Shown here piece after piece: positions 1 to 8,676 of a DNA stretch of 64,000 nt. Origin of the DNA: Bacteroidetes bacterium UBA7674. GTDB taxonomy: Bacteria > Bacteroidota > Bacteroidia > Chitinophagales > Chitinophagaceae. Each line of letters begins with the position of its first letter. Position 1 is the stretch's first letter. The stretch spans positions 142,581-206,580 of the forward strand of contig DLHG01000004.1 of NCBI GenBank assembly GCA_002483105.1. The letters run 5' to 3'. Made by a program: the position numbers and the translations under genes. Below the pieces are notes generated by a model that made no database searches, was not told the origin of the DNA, and worked only from the letters and a program-made list of their open reading frames with translations.

Positions 1-350
1 CTGAACACTTCAGGGAAAGTGGATTTGGTGATAATCCGGTATGGTGGGCTTATGTAGCAGAAGCAGGGGGCAATATTGTGGGCTTCGCGCTGTACTATGT
101 CCGCTATTCTACCTGGAAAGGGCAAAGAATGTACCTGGAAGATATTATAGTGAATGAGCCCTGGCGTGGCAAGGGCATTGGTAAATTGCTGATGGACAAA
201 CTAATAGAAGTAGCCACTGAAAAGAAATTCACCGGTATGATGTGGCAAGTGCTTGACTGGAATGAGCCTGCGATCAATTTCTACAAACGATACAATGCGC
301 GTTTTGACGGCGAATGGGTGAATGTAAGTATAGAGCTTACTCCTGGTTAA
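1..350 (+). CDS. GNAT family N-acetyltransferase, C-terminal part (5' end outside window)
   Basis: The reading frame is open from the left edge (codons start at base 3), so the gene begins upstream; the GTG at 78 is internal. The visible part holds the core of a GNAT fold. A beta-strand YLEDIIV leads into the acetyl-CoA pyrophosphate loop RGKGIGKLL (R/Q-x-x-G-x-G/A signature), followed by the later WNEPAINFYKRYNA helix typical of this superfamily. The layout resembles diamine (spermidine/spermine) acetyltransferases, but the substrate cannot be assigned from sequence alone. Its last 14 bases overlap the 3' end of the convergent DUF6089 gene. Confidence 0.85.
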   Translation, partial: EHFRESGFGDNPVWWAYVAEAGGNIVGFALYYVRYSTWKGQRMYLEDIIVNEPWRGKGIGKLLMDKLIEVATEKKFTGMMWQVLDWNEPAINFYKRYNARFDGEWVNVSIELTPG

Positions 351-1200
351 AACCACGGTTCATATAGCCAGGGCACTTATACACCTTCAGCTGGAAAGAA
401 AGCGTGAATATTGCAGTCATGTACTGGTCTTTAGTGCTGGAGTTGCCGCGCTGCTTCCCTACTCTTCCTAAAGGGTCATTGGGTGTTACCTGAAGTGAGC
501 GGTCTTGTAAATAGTAAGCTGCAGGTGGTTCATTGAGCTTTCCTGCAAATTTATCGCCACCTACGTAGTTGGTGCTTACATCATCTATATAGTCAGTAAG
601 CGTAAGCCTGTCGGCTATCTCAAAGCCAAAGTTGATACCCGGCCTGAGCCAGTATTTCACACCAAAACCAACAGGAAAGCAAAAGCTGGTTTTGTTGTAT
701 TTATTTTCTTCATAGCCCGGAAGATTCTGACCTTCTGTACCTATGTTTCTCAGGTAATAAGTTCTGTCGTTGTAGCGGGAATATGGATTATAGTAAAACA
801 CCCCGAAGCCACCTGTGAGGTATGGAGTAAAGCGATGTTTCTCATCACCCGTAGCAAACTTGAAAAAATTAAACTCTGCCTGTATGCTGGCTTCTATTAT
901 CTCACTTTGAAAATTCAGGTTCCGCTTTTTGTTGTATGCGTTGTCGGATAATTTATCATCGAAGCCGATATGCGCATAGTTCAGCGACACCTTACCTGAT
1001 ATATATGGATTGAAGTGGTAACGGAAAAACAAACCTCCCGCAGGGCGGATGTATTTAAAGCTGCGTTCGTTCAGGTCACCAAAATACTGTGCACCGCCAA
1101 CAGCAACGCCGGCCTCACCCGCACTGAAAAAAAACTGCGCGGATGCTACCTGTGAAACACACAACAAAATACCTATATATAAAAAAGCCTTTTTGATCAT
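337..1200 (-). CDS. DUF6089 family outer-membrane beta-barrel protein
   Basis: A 287-residue protein with a Sec signal peptide (cleavage likely after ASAQ near residue 21) and alternating aromatic/polar strands that suggest a small outer-membrane barrel. The opening AGVAVGGAQYFGDLNE, the repeated GG/YF motifs and the position next to NAD kinase match the Bacteroidota DUF6089 family. That family usually sits beside bamA and uppS. Its role is not established; an envelope-assembly accessory is an inference from context. It is the last gene of a leftward run after bamA-like and nadK, 38 bases after nadK. The usual next neighbour (uppS) is missing; a convergent acetyltransferase is there instead. 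Confidence 0.8.
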   Translation of the reverse strand: MIKKAFLYIGILLCVSQVASAQFFFSAGEAGVAVGGAQYFGDLNERSFKYIRPAGGLFFRYHFNPYISGKVSLNYAHIGFDDKLSDNAYNKKRNLNFQSEIIEASIQAEFNFFKFATGDEKHRFTPYLTGGFGVFYYNPYSRYNDRTYYLRNIGTEGQNLPGYEENKYNKTSFCFPVGFGVKYWLRPGINFGFEIADRLTLTDYIDDVSTNYVGGDKFAGKLNEPPAAYYLQDRSLQVTPNDPLGRVGKQRGNSSTKDQYMTAIFTLSFQLKVYKCPGYMNRGFNQE

Positions 1201-1238
1201 AGGGGTATACTATCAACTGTAAAAATAGAGTTTTATTG

Positions 1239-2120
1239 TCAGTTACGCCTGTCAATACCCCAATAGAGCTTCTGGCGGATGGTTTTCAAGAAGTTATGCT
1301 CATCAGGTCGAACCAGAGAAATCGTAAAATTCTCTTTTTTCACTGCCAGTTGGATGCTGCTGGTGATGGTCTCGGTACGGGAGTCCATTGTACATAAGAA
1401 CTGCTCGGCCCGGCCTTCTACCTCAAAAGAGATGACGTTATCATCGGGTACGACTATGGGTCGCGTATTCAGGTTGTGCGGCGCTACGGGTGTTATCACA
1501 AAGCTGGATGTCTGCGGGAATACCACCGGGCCGCCGGTGCTCAAGGAGTATCCTGTAGAGCCTGTTGGCGTGGCCACTACCAGCCCATCTGCCCAATAGG
1601 TATTGAGGAACTCACCATTCAGGTAAGTATGTATTTTGATCATGGAAGAGGAATCCTTCCGGTGTATGGTAAATTCATTGAGGGCGAACGGAGAACCGTC
1701 GAACAAAGGCACGCTGGAGTCCAGGTGTATGAGTGTTCTTTTTTCAAGCGTGTAGGAGCCGCGCACTAATGATACTATTGCTGCTTCTACTTCTTCTTCA
1801 GGTATAGCGGCAAGGAAGCCTAGTCTGCCAAGGTTAATACCAATTATAGGAATATTGCTATCGCCCACAAATGTTACCGTATCCAGCATGGTGCCATCAC
1901 CACCCAGGCTGAAAAGCATGTCGGTATGCATTGGAAGGTCCAGCTTTCCGGTGAACAGGCGCGGAGTATCGAGCTGAAACGGCAAGTATGGCTGTATGCG
2001 ATCATAGAACTCCTTATAGAACACCATGTGGAGTTTATGATCGTAGAGCATTTTCAAAATGCGCTGCAATACAGGAATGTCCTCCTCTTCAAATGTTCTG
2101 TTGTATAAGGCTACTAACAT
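1239..2120 (-). CDS. nadK: NAD kinase
   Basis: A 293-residue cytoplasmic enzyme that phosphorylates NAD to NADP, the sole route to NADP in most bacteria. Diagnostic motifs are visible: the GGDGTMLDT nucleotide-binding loop near residue 73, NLGRLGFLA, the NEFTIHR segment and the TPTGSTGYSLSTGGP signature around residue 185. Length is normal for the family. It starts two bases after the stop of the upstream BamA-like gene, so the two are probably translated from one message, and DUF6089 follows after 38 bases. Confidence 0.95.
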   Translation of the reverse strand: MLVALYNRTFEEEDIPVLQRILKMLYDHKLHMVFYKEFYDRIQPYLPFQLDTPRLFTGKLDLPMHTDMLFSLGGDGTMLDTVTFVGDSNIPIIGINLGRLGFLAAIPEEEVEAAIVSLVRGSYTLEKRTLIHLDSSVPLFDGSPFALNEFTIHRKDSSSMIKIHTYLNGEFLNTYWADGLVVATPTGSTGYSLSTGGPVVFPQTSSFVITPVAPHNLNTRPIVVPDDNVISFEVEGRAEQFLCTMDSRTETITSSIQLAVKKENFTISLVRPDEHNFLKTIRQKLYWGIDRRN

Positions 2121-2122
2121 GA

Positions 2123-3556
2123 TTACTTACCGGTATTGTGTAAAAATAACCCATTTTCTCCCAAATGGTTAAAAGAGTATTCTATTCGCAGCCTTACGTC
2201 GTATGCGCTCAATATATCTACGCCAAAGCCACCAGAGTACAGCAAACGGTTATTAAACCTGCTATTACCCGGATAGGGGTTTCTTGAGCCACCTACATCC
2301 GCAAATATTTTCGGATATATACGGATGGGGATCACCTTAAGGAAGGGGATGGGTATGCCTTTAATGGTGTAGTTCAGCAATTCATACTTCAGCTCACTAC
2401 GCACCAGGCCGTATTGCGGGCCGTCTATCACATAATACTCATATCCGCGCAGGTAGTCGGTATTGCTACCCATACCGGTGGCACCAAAGAAACCATATGG
2501 CGGCTTTTCTGGGAACATGATCCTTCCGCGGAACATGGCATCCGCATACCACTTACGGGCAAGCTTGTGATACGTTCCTATTTCCAGGTTGATAAATGAT
2601 TGGTAAGAGAACCCATTTATGCCAATACGGTTGGTAAATACGCCTATCATCTTGGTTCCCACAAGTGGATAGTTCCAGTTGTCAGCCCTGTTTAGTTCCA
2701 GGCGATAGACCACTTCCATCAGGTTAACCCTTGTCTCACCGTTGAAGTAGTCAGGGTTTAAACTGCTGAGACTATCGTCAATGTCGTAGTTGCGATAGGT
2801 AAGATAAACGAGGTGTTTGGTATTATAAGCCGGACGATAGACATAACTCAGGTTCGCCTCAAATACATGCAGCATGTCCCTGTCGGGGGCACGAGCGAAT
2901 AATAGTTTATTGGAGTCTGTCTTATAAAATGTTTCCCTATTGCGGGTATCATACACTGATATACCGAGACCGTGGTGTTGTTTCTTGTCTATGTAAGGAC
3001 GCTGATAATTGAGTCCCAACCGCTGCGTATAGCCCAACTGGCTTACAAAGCTGAGCTTTTCCATATTACCGCGGAAGTTGCTATGGGTAAGGGCCACACC
3101 TACTACTGCTCTTTTTATGTCATGGTTTTGTTCGTACCACCACACGTTAAAGTTTCTGTCGGCAAGCTTCAGAGAAACTTCAGGGAAAATATACCAACGT
3201 TCCTTCAACCTGATATGCCAGATGACAGAATCACCTTCCAACGGTTCGATATCCATTTCGATGTCATCGAACAGTGCGAGGTTGATGATGCGGATCTTGT
3301 TCTGGCTCATGAAATAAGCGAGATCAGCGGAGGGCAATACCATGCCGGGTGACACATTCATTTCGCGCAGGATAATGGACTTACGGGTTTGTTTGTTCCC
3401 TTTAACGACTATGTCTTTTACAACGACATTTTGTGGTAAACCTTGCGGCACATGCTTGCGCATAGTATCTATCCGCGCATTAATAGCACTTTCTGCCTGA
3501 CCAAGGGCCGGTACAGACAAAAGAAGAAGGGCAATAAATGAAAGGAGTAATTTCAT
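2123..3556 (-). CDS. BamA/TamA (Omp85) family outer-membrane protein with one POTRA domain
   Basis: A 477-residue protein with a signal peptide (cleavage near VPALGQ). A single POTRA-like domain covers about residues 40-120 (VVVKDIVVKGNKQTRKSIILREM, then NLALFDDIEM and IRLKERW). A C-terminal beta-barrel follows, with a GxxxTDYLRGYEYY-type segment and GGFGVDILSAYDVRLRIEY strands near the end. Full BamA has five POTRA domains and about 800 residues, so this is a short paralog and not the essential BamA. Its role (insertion or secretion of outer-membrane proteins or lipids) is inferred from the family. It heads the operon with nadK two bases downstream. Confidence 0.82.
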   Translation of the reverse strand: MKLLLSFIALLLLSVPALGQAESAINARIDTMRKHVPQGLPQNVVVKDIVVKGNKQTRKSIILREMNVSPGMVLPSADLAYFMSQNKIRIINLALFDDIEMDIEPLEGDSVIWHIRLKERWYIFPEVSLKLADRNFNVWWYEQNHDIKRAVVGVALTHSNFRGNMEKLSFVSQLGYTQRLGLNYQRPYIDKKQHHGLGISVYDTRNRETFYKTDSNKLLFARAPDRDMLHVFEANLSYVYRPAYNTKHLVYLTYRNYDIDDSLSSLNPDYFNGETRVNLMEVVYRLELNRADNWNYPLVGTKMIGVFTNRIGINGFSYQSFINLEIGTYHKLARKWYADAMFRGRIMFPEKPPYGFFGATGMGSNTDYLRGYEYYVIDGPQYGLVRSELKYELLNYTIKGIPIPFLKVIPIRIYPKIFADVGGSRNPYPGNSRFNNRLLYSGGFGVDILSAYDVRLRIEYSFNHLGENGLFLHNTGK

Positions 3557-3655
3557 CTACGAATGAGCCCGCAAGATAAGGTATAGAGACTTAAAAGCTA
3601 ATATAAATCATGTTATCGGGTGCTGAAAAAGACTGTTATTCCTTAACTTTAGTAT

Positions 3656-5146
3656 GTGAACAACACCAAGCTCCACCATCTGTTAACAAGTGTCTTGTCT
3701 ATCGGGATATTCGCTTATGCCTTGTCTTCCTGCCAGCATGAGCCCTATGACCTTACCAAAGGAGACTTCCCCGAAGACATCTCCCGCATCATGATACTGA
3801 AGTGCGCCACTGAGGGATGCCATGACGCCGCAGGTGCGGTAAATGCCGCCGGACTCAGGCTCGATAGCTGGGATGAACTCTTTAAAGGTAGCAGCAGGGG
3901 GGCAGTGGTGGTACCTTACAGCACCAAGTATAGCATACTGCTCTACTACATCAACCAGGCATCGCACGGTAATACCGACATAATAGCCACTCCATCCATG
4001 CCCTATAATCAACCTGCGCTGAGCAAAGACGAATATAATGCGGTAAAGAACTGGATAGCCAATGGCGCTCCTGATGCCAATGGTAATATTCCATTCTCGT
4101 CTGACCCGGATACCCGGCAAAAAATATACATCACCCAGCAGGTATGCGAAGACCTGCTTACTGTAGTAGATGCGAAAAGTGGATTGGTAATGCGGTATAT
4201 ACCTATGGGTGTTACCAACATTACCGAAGTATCACACAATGTAAAGGTGAGCAAGGATGGGCGCTATGCTTATGTATGCTTCACCTCAGGCTCGGTGATA
4301 CAAAAAGTAGATACCCGTACCGATGAAGTGGTGGGAACGGTTAACATAGGTGAGGGTAGCTGGAATGTATTGCATCTTTCTCCCGCCGGGGATAAACTTG
4401 TGGTAAGTGACATGGCCAACCGAAGAATAAAGTTTGTTAACACCACTACCATGATGGAAACGCAAGAGATTGGTAGTATATTTTTTACTCCACATGGCAT
4501 TACTAGCACCGCTACTTTCGATACGTTTTATGTAACTGGGCAGTATGGCAATCTTGTTTACAGGTTCGACTTCACGAACGGTCTTGAGCGCATAGCTATA
4601 GACGGCAAGGAAGAAAGAGAAGGCTCGGATTCGCTCAATACTCCTGACCCGCATGAGATCATCATGGCTCCGGATTATTCTAAATACTTTGTTACCTGCA
4701 TGACCTCAAATGAAGTAAGGGTATTAAGTGTTGCGGATAACTCAGTATTGGCTGCCATTCCTGTTGGGGCTAAGCCATTAGAAATGGTCATGTCTCCTAA
4801 GAGAAACCTGCTCTATGTTACCTGCCAGGAAGATGTGGACATGAAACTCACTCCCAAAAGCAAAGGCTCTGTGTATGTTATTGATATGAGCACTTACCAG
4901 GTAGTGAAGAAGATATACGGCGATTTCGCTCAACCACATGGTATTACTGTAGATGAGCAGAAAGGCCTATTGTATGTTGTGAGCCGGAACTTTTCACCTG
5001 ACGGGCCTGCACCGCACCACTCTGCTGTTTGCAACGGGCGCAATGGATGGTATAGCATATATGACCTGAATACACTACAGCCATATACTAATCTGCGCTA
5101 CGAAATAACGCCGGACCCTTATGCCGCAGATGCACGCTTTAAGTAA
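3656..5146 (+). CDS. Lipoprotein with cytochrome-c-like domain (CX4CH) and YncE-type beta-propeller
   Basis: A 496-residue protein starting at GTG; the ATG two bases earlier is followed at once by a stop. A lipobox (ALSSC) near residue 26 predicts an acylated envelope protein. Residues about 40-140 look like a mono-haem domain: a K-CATEGCH-D motif (CX4CH, not the usual CX2CH) followed by SMPYNQPALSKDEYNAVKNWIANGAP, which resembles the end of a cytochrome c with a possible Met ligand. Residues about 160-490 form repeated blades such as VSKDGRYAYVCF, LSPAGDKLVVSD and APDYSKYFVTCM, typical of YVTN/YncE propellers. Substrate and partner are unknown. It lies alone, 36 bases before folB in the same direction. 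Confidence 0.8.
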   Translation: MNNTKLHHLLTSVLSIGIFAYALSSCQHEPYDLTKGDFPEDISRIMILKCATEGCHDAAGAVNAAGLRLDSWDELFKGSSRGAVVVPYSTKYSILLYYINQASHGNTDIIATPSMPYNQPALSKDEYNAVKNWIANGAPDANGNIPFSSDPDTRQKIYITQQVCEDLLTVVDAKSGLVMRYIPMGVTNITEVSHNVKVSKDGRYAYVCFTSGSVIQKVDTRTDEVVGTVNIGEGSWNVLHLSPAGDKLVVSDMANRRIKFVNTTTMMETQEIGSIFFTPHGITSTATFDTFYVTGQYGNLVYRFDFTNGLERIAIDGKEEREGSDSLNTPDPHEIIMAPDYSKYFVTCMTSNEVRVLSVADNSVLAAIPVGAKPLEMVMSPKRNLLYVTCQEDVDMKLTPKSKGSVYVIDMSTYQVVKKIYGDFAQPHGITVDEQKGLLYVVSRNFSPDGPAPHHSAVCNGRNGWYSIYDLNTLQPYTNLRYEITPDPYAADARFK

Positions 5147-5170
5147 TGCGGTAATTCCTTTTTGAATTTT

Positions 5171-5178
5171 TACTTTTG
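5171..5178 (+). promoter_or_regulatory. Candidate -7 box (TACTTTTG) of folB
   Basis: Exact match to the Bacteroidota -7 consensus TAnnTTTG, ending four bases before the folB ATG. No clear TTTG -33 element lies at the usual spacing. If functional, it would give an mRNA with almost no leader. The call rests on one box only. Confidence 0.35.
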
Positions 5179-5182
5179 AATT

Positions 5183-5518
5183 ATGTTAACGGTTTCTTTA
5201 CACGGTATCAGGCTTAATGCGCCACATGGTTTATATCCACAGGAGCATGTGCTGGGGAATGAGTTTGAAGTGGATGTAGATGTTTGGGTGCCTGATGAAT
5301 TACAGCCCTGGCCTTTTGTTGACTATACTATTATCTTCTCTATAGTGACTGAAGTCTTTCACCGCGAAGGGCAGTTGCTGGAGACTTTTGTATTGAATAT
5401 CCATACGGAACTGAAGGTGCTCTTCCCTATTGCCGAGAAAATAAAAGTAGTGGTGCGGAAGATGAATCCTCCATTGCAGGGAAGTGTGAAGTATTCGCAG
5501 GTTTCTTACGAAAAATAA
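5183..5518 (+). CDS. folB: Dihydroneopterin aldolase
   Basis: A 111-residue protein that converts 7,8-dihydroneopterin to 6-hydroxymethyl-dihydropterin in folate synthesis. The start VSLHGIRLNAPHGLYPQEHVLGNEFEVDVDV carries the family features: the conserved H/YGV-like loop, the PQE segment and the catalytic Glu of the GNEFEVDV strand. The late I-x-V-V-V-R-K-M-N-P-P-L segment is also typical. Length is a little under the usual 120 residues. It is followed by the cluster of palindromes at 5533-5666 and faces purL head-on. Confidence 0.93.
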   Translation: MLTVSLHGIRLNAPHGLYPQEHVLGNEFEVDVDVWVPDELQPWPFVDYTIIFSIVTEVFHREGQLLETFVLNIHTELKVLFPIAEKIKVVVRKMNPPLQGSVKYSQVSYEK

Positions 5519-5532
5519 TAAGGCTTTGTATC

Positions 5533-5579
5533 GCAAGTAAATACTTGCTCTATGGTGGGTCCAAGTAAATACTTGGACC
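5533..5579. repeat. Two tandem palindromes sharing the core CAAGTAAATACTTG
   Basis: The first palindrome (5533-5548) has 7-bp arms around an AA centre; the second (5558-5579) has 10-bp arms around the same AA centre. Both contain CAAGTAAATACTTG, ten bases apart. They have no T-run, so they are not obvious terminators. They could be an intergenic repeat or a protein-binding site between two convergent genes. Function is unknown. Confidence 0.6.
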
Positions 5580-5580
5580 A

Positions 5581-5630
5581 GGATAAAATAAAAAGGGCGA
5601 GAATAAATTCTCGCCCTTTTTATTTTATCC
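5581..5630. terminator. Perfect 24-bp inverted repeat, bidirectional terminator between folB and purL
   Basis: Positions 5581-5604 and 5607-5630 are exact reverse complements separated by two bases, with GGGCGAGAA/TTCTCGCCC at the core flanked by A- and T-rich arms. On either strand the GC-rich stem is followed by a T-rich stretch, so it can end transcription of folB (rightward) and purL (leftward). The unbroken 24-bp stem is unusually long. Confidence 0.85.
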
Positions 5631-5636
5631 CTTAAC

Positions 5637-5666
5637 GCGTCTGACGGCTTGAAGCCGTGTTGACGC
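5637..5666. repeat. Nested inverted repeat before the purL stop
   Basis: Inner arms ACGGCTT/AAGCCGT (5644-5650 and 5652-5658) around a single G, enclosed by outer arms GCGTC/GACGC (5637-5641 and 5662-5666). There is no T-run. It follows the terminator and completes a row of four hairpins in about 135 bases. It may be a dispersed repeat unit. Confidence 0.5.
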
Positions 5667-5675
5667 TACTCGTTT

Positions 5676-7880
5676 TTAGTTCGCCATTAGTTTACTAAGA
5701 GCATTGTCATATACTTCCTTCCAGTCGGTGATGTAGCCCCAGTTGTCAGCATCTATGCTGATTGCGCCACCTGCTACAACGGTACCGAGCTTAGAGAAAG
5801 CCATACCTTCCATCTCTGCTTCGAACATTGTATGAACAGCAGGATTCACACTCACTATCACGCGGCTCTGTGCTTCGCCAAACAGGAATGCATCTTTACG
5901 GATACCTTCTGCAGAGTCGATATGGAAACCGAGGTCATTGGTCATTGCACTTTCCAGTACGCAAGTGAACAAACCACCTTCAGAAATATCATGCGCTGAG
6001 TTGATCAGCTTCATGCCTATCAACTTCAGTATCATTTGTTGTAGTTTATGTTCTTCATCAAGATCAAAATGGGGAGCCGGGCTATGTGTTACACCACAGA
6101 TATGGTGCAGGTATTCAGAACAGTTGATGTCGTTCCTGTTCTCACCTACCAGGTAAATGATATCGCCTGCAGCCTTAAAGTCCAGTGTCATCTTCTGGTC
6201 CAGCGTATCCAGTATGCCTACCATACCAATTGTTGGCGTAGGATATACAGGGCCATCTTCCGATTGGTTGTAGAAGCTCACGTTTCCACCGGTAACAGGA
6301 GTGCCCAGCTTTTCGCAGGCAGCACCCATACCTTTAATAGCATGGACGAATTGATAATACACTTCAGGATTGTAAGGATTGCCGAAGTTCAGACAATTCG
6401 TGATCGCCACCGGCACACCACCTGAGCAAACGATGTTCCGTGCTGCTTCGCTCACGGCTATCATTGCGCCTTTGTAAGGATCGGCAAATACATAGCGGCT
6501 GTTACAGTCGGTAGTGCATGCAATGCCTTTAGGGCTGCCGTGTACTTTTACTACTGCTGCATCACTTGGTCCGTTTGTTTGTGTATTACCTGTACCTACC
6601 ATTGAGTCGTACTGCTCGTATATCCAACGCTTAGAGGCGATGTTCGGTAATTGTACGAGTTCGTATGCAACATCTCTTAAATCGGATGGAACGGTAATGC
6701 TATCAGGGTTGAATTTTTTGATCTCTTCGAAATATTTTGGTTCGCTGTACTCACGTTCGTAAACAGGAGCACCGCCGCCTAATACCATGCTTTCGCCCGG
6801 TACATCAGCCACCAACTCATCGTGCATGTAGAACTTCAGGCGTTGCTCTGTGGTTACTTCACCTATCTGCACGCAGTGGATATCCCACTTGTCGAACACT
6901 TTTTGTATTGCTGCTTCTTCACCTTTCTTCACCACTATCAGCATACGCTCCTGGCTTTCACTCAGCAGCATTTCCCATGGTTTCATGTTGGCCTGGCGGG
7001 TTGGTACTTTATCCAGGTGGATGATCATACCGTGTTCGCCTTTGGCACTCATTTCACTGGTAGAGCAAGTGATACCTGCCGCACCCATGTCCTGCATACC
7101 TATGATGGTCCTTGTCTGGATAGCTTCCAGGCAAGCCTCTAATAATTTCTTTTCTTCAAACGGATCGCCCACCTGTACTGATGGTAAAGACTCTGCACTG
7201 TTCTCGCTGATGTCAGCCGATGCGAATGATGCACCGCCTATACCATCCTTGCCTGTAGAAGCACCTACTATGAATACAGGATTACCTGCACCATAAGAAG
7301 TAGCTGAAACAGTGTCACCTGCTTTCACTACGCCAACACTCATTGCATTCACGAGCGGGTTGGTTTGGTAGCAACTTTCGTAATACACTTCACCGGCTAC
7401 AGTTGGTACACCAAAGCAGTTGCCGTAGTGTCCGATGCCTTTTACCACACCTTTCAGCAACCACTTTGTTTTAGGATTGTCCATCTTGCCGAAGCGCAGA
7501 GAATTCAGTGCAGCGATAGGACGGGCACCCATCGTGAAGATGTCCCGGTGAATACCACCTACACCTGTAGCGGCACCCTGGAATGGTTCGATAGCTGAAG
7601 GGTGATTATGTGATTCTATTTTGAACACGCAACCCAGTCCGTCACCTATGTCTACCAGTCCGGCGTTTTCTTCACCCGCTTTTACAAGCAAGCGTTCGCC
7701 ATCACGCGGAAGGGTTTTTAGCCACTTAATTGAGTTCTTATAGCTACAGTGTTCGCTCCACATTACGGAGTACATAGCTGTCTCAACAAAGTTTGGGGTA
7801 CGGCCCAGTATTTCTTTAATTTTTTCGAATTCGTCTTCGCGAAGGCCAAGTTTAACGGCCTGTTCCAGAGTTGCCTCCAT
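5676..7880 (-). CDS. purL: Phosphoribosylformylglycinamidine synthase subunit PurL
   Basis: A 734-residue enzyme of the short PurL type, the ATP-dependent synthase subunit that works with separate PurQ (glutaminase) and PurS in the fourth step of purine synthesis. It shows MWSEHCSYKNS near the start, the SHNHPSAIEPFQGAATGVGGI block with the catalytic His, TMGARPIA, a second nucleotide-binding half starting near GGNVSFYNQS, and AHDISEGGL near residue 635. Length fits the short form (about 740), not the fused 1300-residue form. purQ and purS are not in the window. A TAGGTTTG box lies 41 bases upstream. Confidence 0.96.
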   Translation of the reverse strand: MEATLEQAVKLGLREDEFEKIKEILGRTPNFVETAMYSVMWSEHCSYKNSIKWLKTLPRDGERLLVKAGEENAGLVDIGDGLGCVFKIESHNHPSAIEPFQGAATGVGGIHRDIFTMGARPIAALNSLRFGKMDNPKTKWLLKGVVKGIGHYGNCFGVPTVAGEVYYESCYQTNPLVNAMSVGVVKAGDTVSATSYGAGNPVFIVGASTGKDGIGGASFASADISENSAESLPSVQVGDPFEEKKLLEACLEAIQTRTIIGMQDMGAAGITCSTSEMSAKGEHGMIIHLDKVPTRQANMKPWEMLLSESQERMLIVVKKGEEAAIQKVFDKWDIHCVQIGEVTTEQRLKFYMHDELVADVPGESMVLGGGAPVYEREYSEPKYFEEIKKFNPDSITVPSDLRDVAYELVQLPNIASKRWIYEQYDSMVGTGNTQTNGPSDAAVVKVHGSPKGIACTTDCNSRYVFADPYKGAMIAVSEAARNIVCSGGVPVAITNCLNFGNPYNPEVYYQFVHAIKGMGAACEKLGTPVTGGNVSFYNQSEDGPVYPTPTIGMVGILDTLDQKMTLDFKAAGDIIYLVGENRNDINCSEYLHHICGVTHSPAPHFDLDEEHKLQQMILKLIGMKLINSAHDISEGGLFTCVLESAMTNDLGFHIDSAEGIRKDAFLFGEAQSRVIVSVNPAVHTMFEAEMEGMAFSKLGTVVAGGAISIDADNWGYITDWKEVYDNALSKLMAN

Positions 7881-7921
7881 GATATGCAGAAATGTTTTTA
7901 TTCGTAGGCTAAAATGAAGTG

Positions 7922-7929
7922 CAAACCTA
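7922..7929 (-). promoter_or_regulatory. Candidate -7 box (TAGGTTTG) of purL
   Basis: Exact match to TAnnTTTG on the minus strand, 41 bases upstream of the purL ATG. No TTTG element is seen 18-21 bases further upstream, so support is from one box only. Confidence 0.3.
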
Positions 7930-7949
7930 CATTATTTTTTAAGGCTGAC

Positions 7950-8504
7950 CTAACCTCTTAACTCAGCTTCTTTGCCTTTATGGTCCTTAGGTTGTTTGGT
8001 CTTTTGTTTTACTTTCTTGTGCCTGGCAGGACCAGGATTAGTCATCCCCGCGTTGTAGAGCCGTGTACGAGCATCTTGCAGTTCTTTCGTTTTATCTGCC
8101 AATGCCAATATTCTGCTTTCCCTGTTTTGCTGCGCTTTAGCCAGTTGAGCTGTAGCATGAGCCCGCTCTCTTTCCGCCTTTTCCAGTTGCCATTCCTTAT
8201 AGGTCATCTTGTGCGGCACTGTAGTATCCATTTTAGAGAGTTCTGACATCACCTTGTACTTCAGGCGGTGCTCCTTATCCTTCATTTTCTCTTGTAGATG
8301 TTCGTTTTTTCGTATGTCTTTGTCATATACCGCTACCTCCCGCTCCAGCACCTCTATTTCGGCCTCCACCCTGCGAACATCCAGGGTAACCGCCTCCAGC
8401 CTGTGCAGGGCATCCATGTATTCCTGGCCGTAAGAAGCCACCGAAACCAGCATTAAACCTGCTAAAAGCGTCATTTTCATCCTTTTCACGAATAATATTG
8501 CCAT
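7950..8504 (-). CDS. Secreted coiled-coil protein of unknown function
   Basis: I do not recognise the family. The 184-residue product has a signal peptide (hydrophobic LLAGLMLVSVASYG, cleavage before QEYMD) and then about 130 residues rich in Glu, Lys, Arg and Leu with heptad spacing, which suggests a long coiled coil. It ends with a strongly basic tail (KKVKQKTKQPKDHKGKE). ATG at 8504 is listed; the internal MKM start nine codons later would also give a signal peptide. It is transcribed away from rpmI and toward purL, 69 bases before purL. An envelope structural or chaperone role (in the manner of OmpH) is possible but not shown. Confidence 0.6.
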   Translation of the reverse strand: MAILFVKRMKMTLLAGLMLVSVASYGQEYMDALHRLEAVTLDVRRVEAEIEVLEREVAVYDKDIRKNEHLQEKMKDKEHRLKYKVMSELSKMDTTVPHKMTYKEWQLEKAERERAHATAQLAKAQQNRESRILALADKTKELQDARTRLYNAGMTNPGPARHKKVKQKTKQPKDHKGKEAELRG

Positions 8505-8626
8505 AGCCGAAAGTTTTGAAGCCTGTAATAATGTGCTGTAAGTTACGTTTTATCGGTGTTTTGACCATTTAAAAGCCTATTTTCGCTGGTTCACGGGCAA
8601 GGGTAAATATTACCTATCGATATTTT

Positions 8627-8657
8627 TTTGTGAATATGATAATTAGACTTACCTTTG
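8627..8657 (+). promoter_or_regulatory. Bacteroidota-type promoter of rpmI-rplT (TTTG-N19-TACCTTTG)
   Basis: A -33 element TTTG (8627-8630) and a -7 element TACCTTTG (8650-8657) are separated by exactly 19 bases, matching the consensus of the primary sigma factor of this phylum. Transcription should start about 8662-8665, giving a leader of 12-15 bases before the rpmI ATG at 8677. Together with the divergent gene upstream, this shows that rpmI is first in its operon. Confidence 0.6.
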
Positions 8658-8676
8658 CCATCCCAAAATTGAGACC

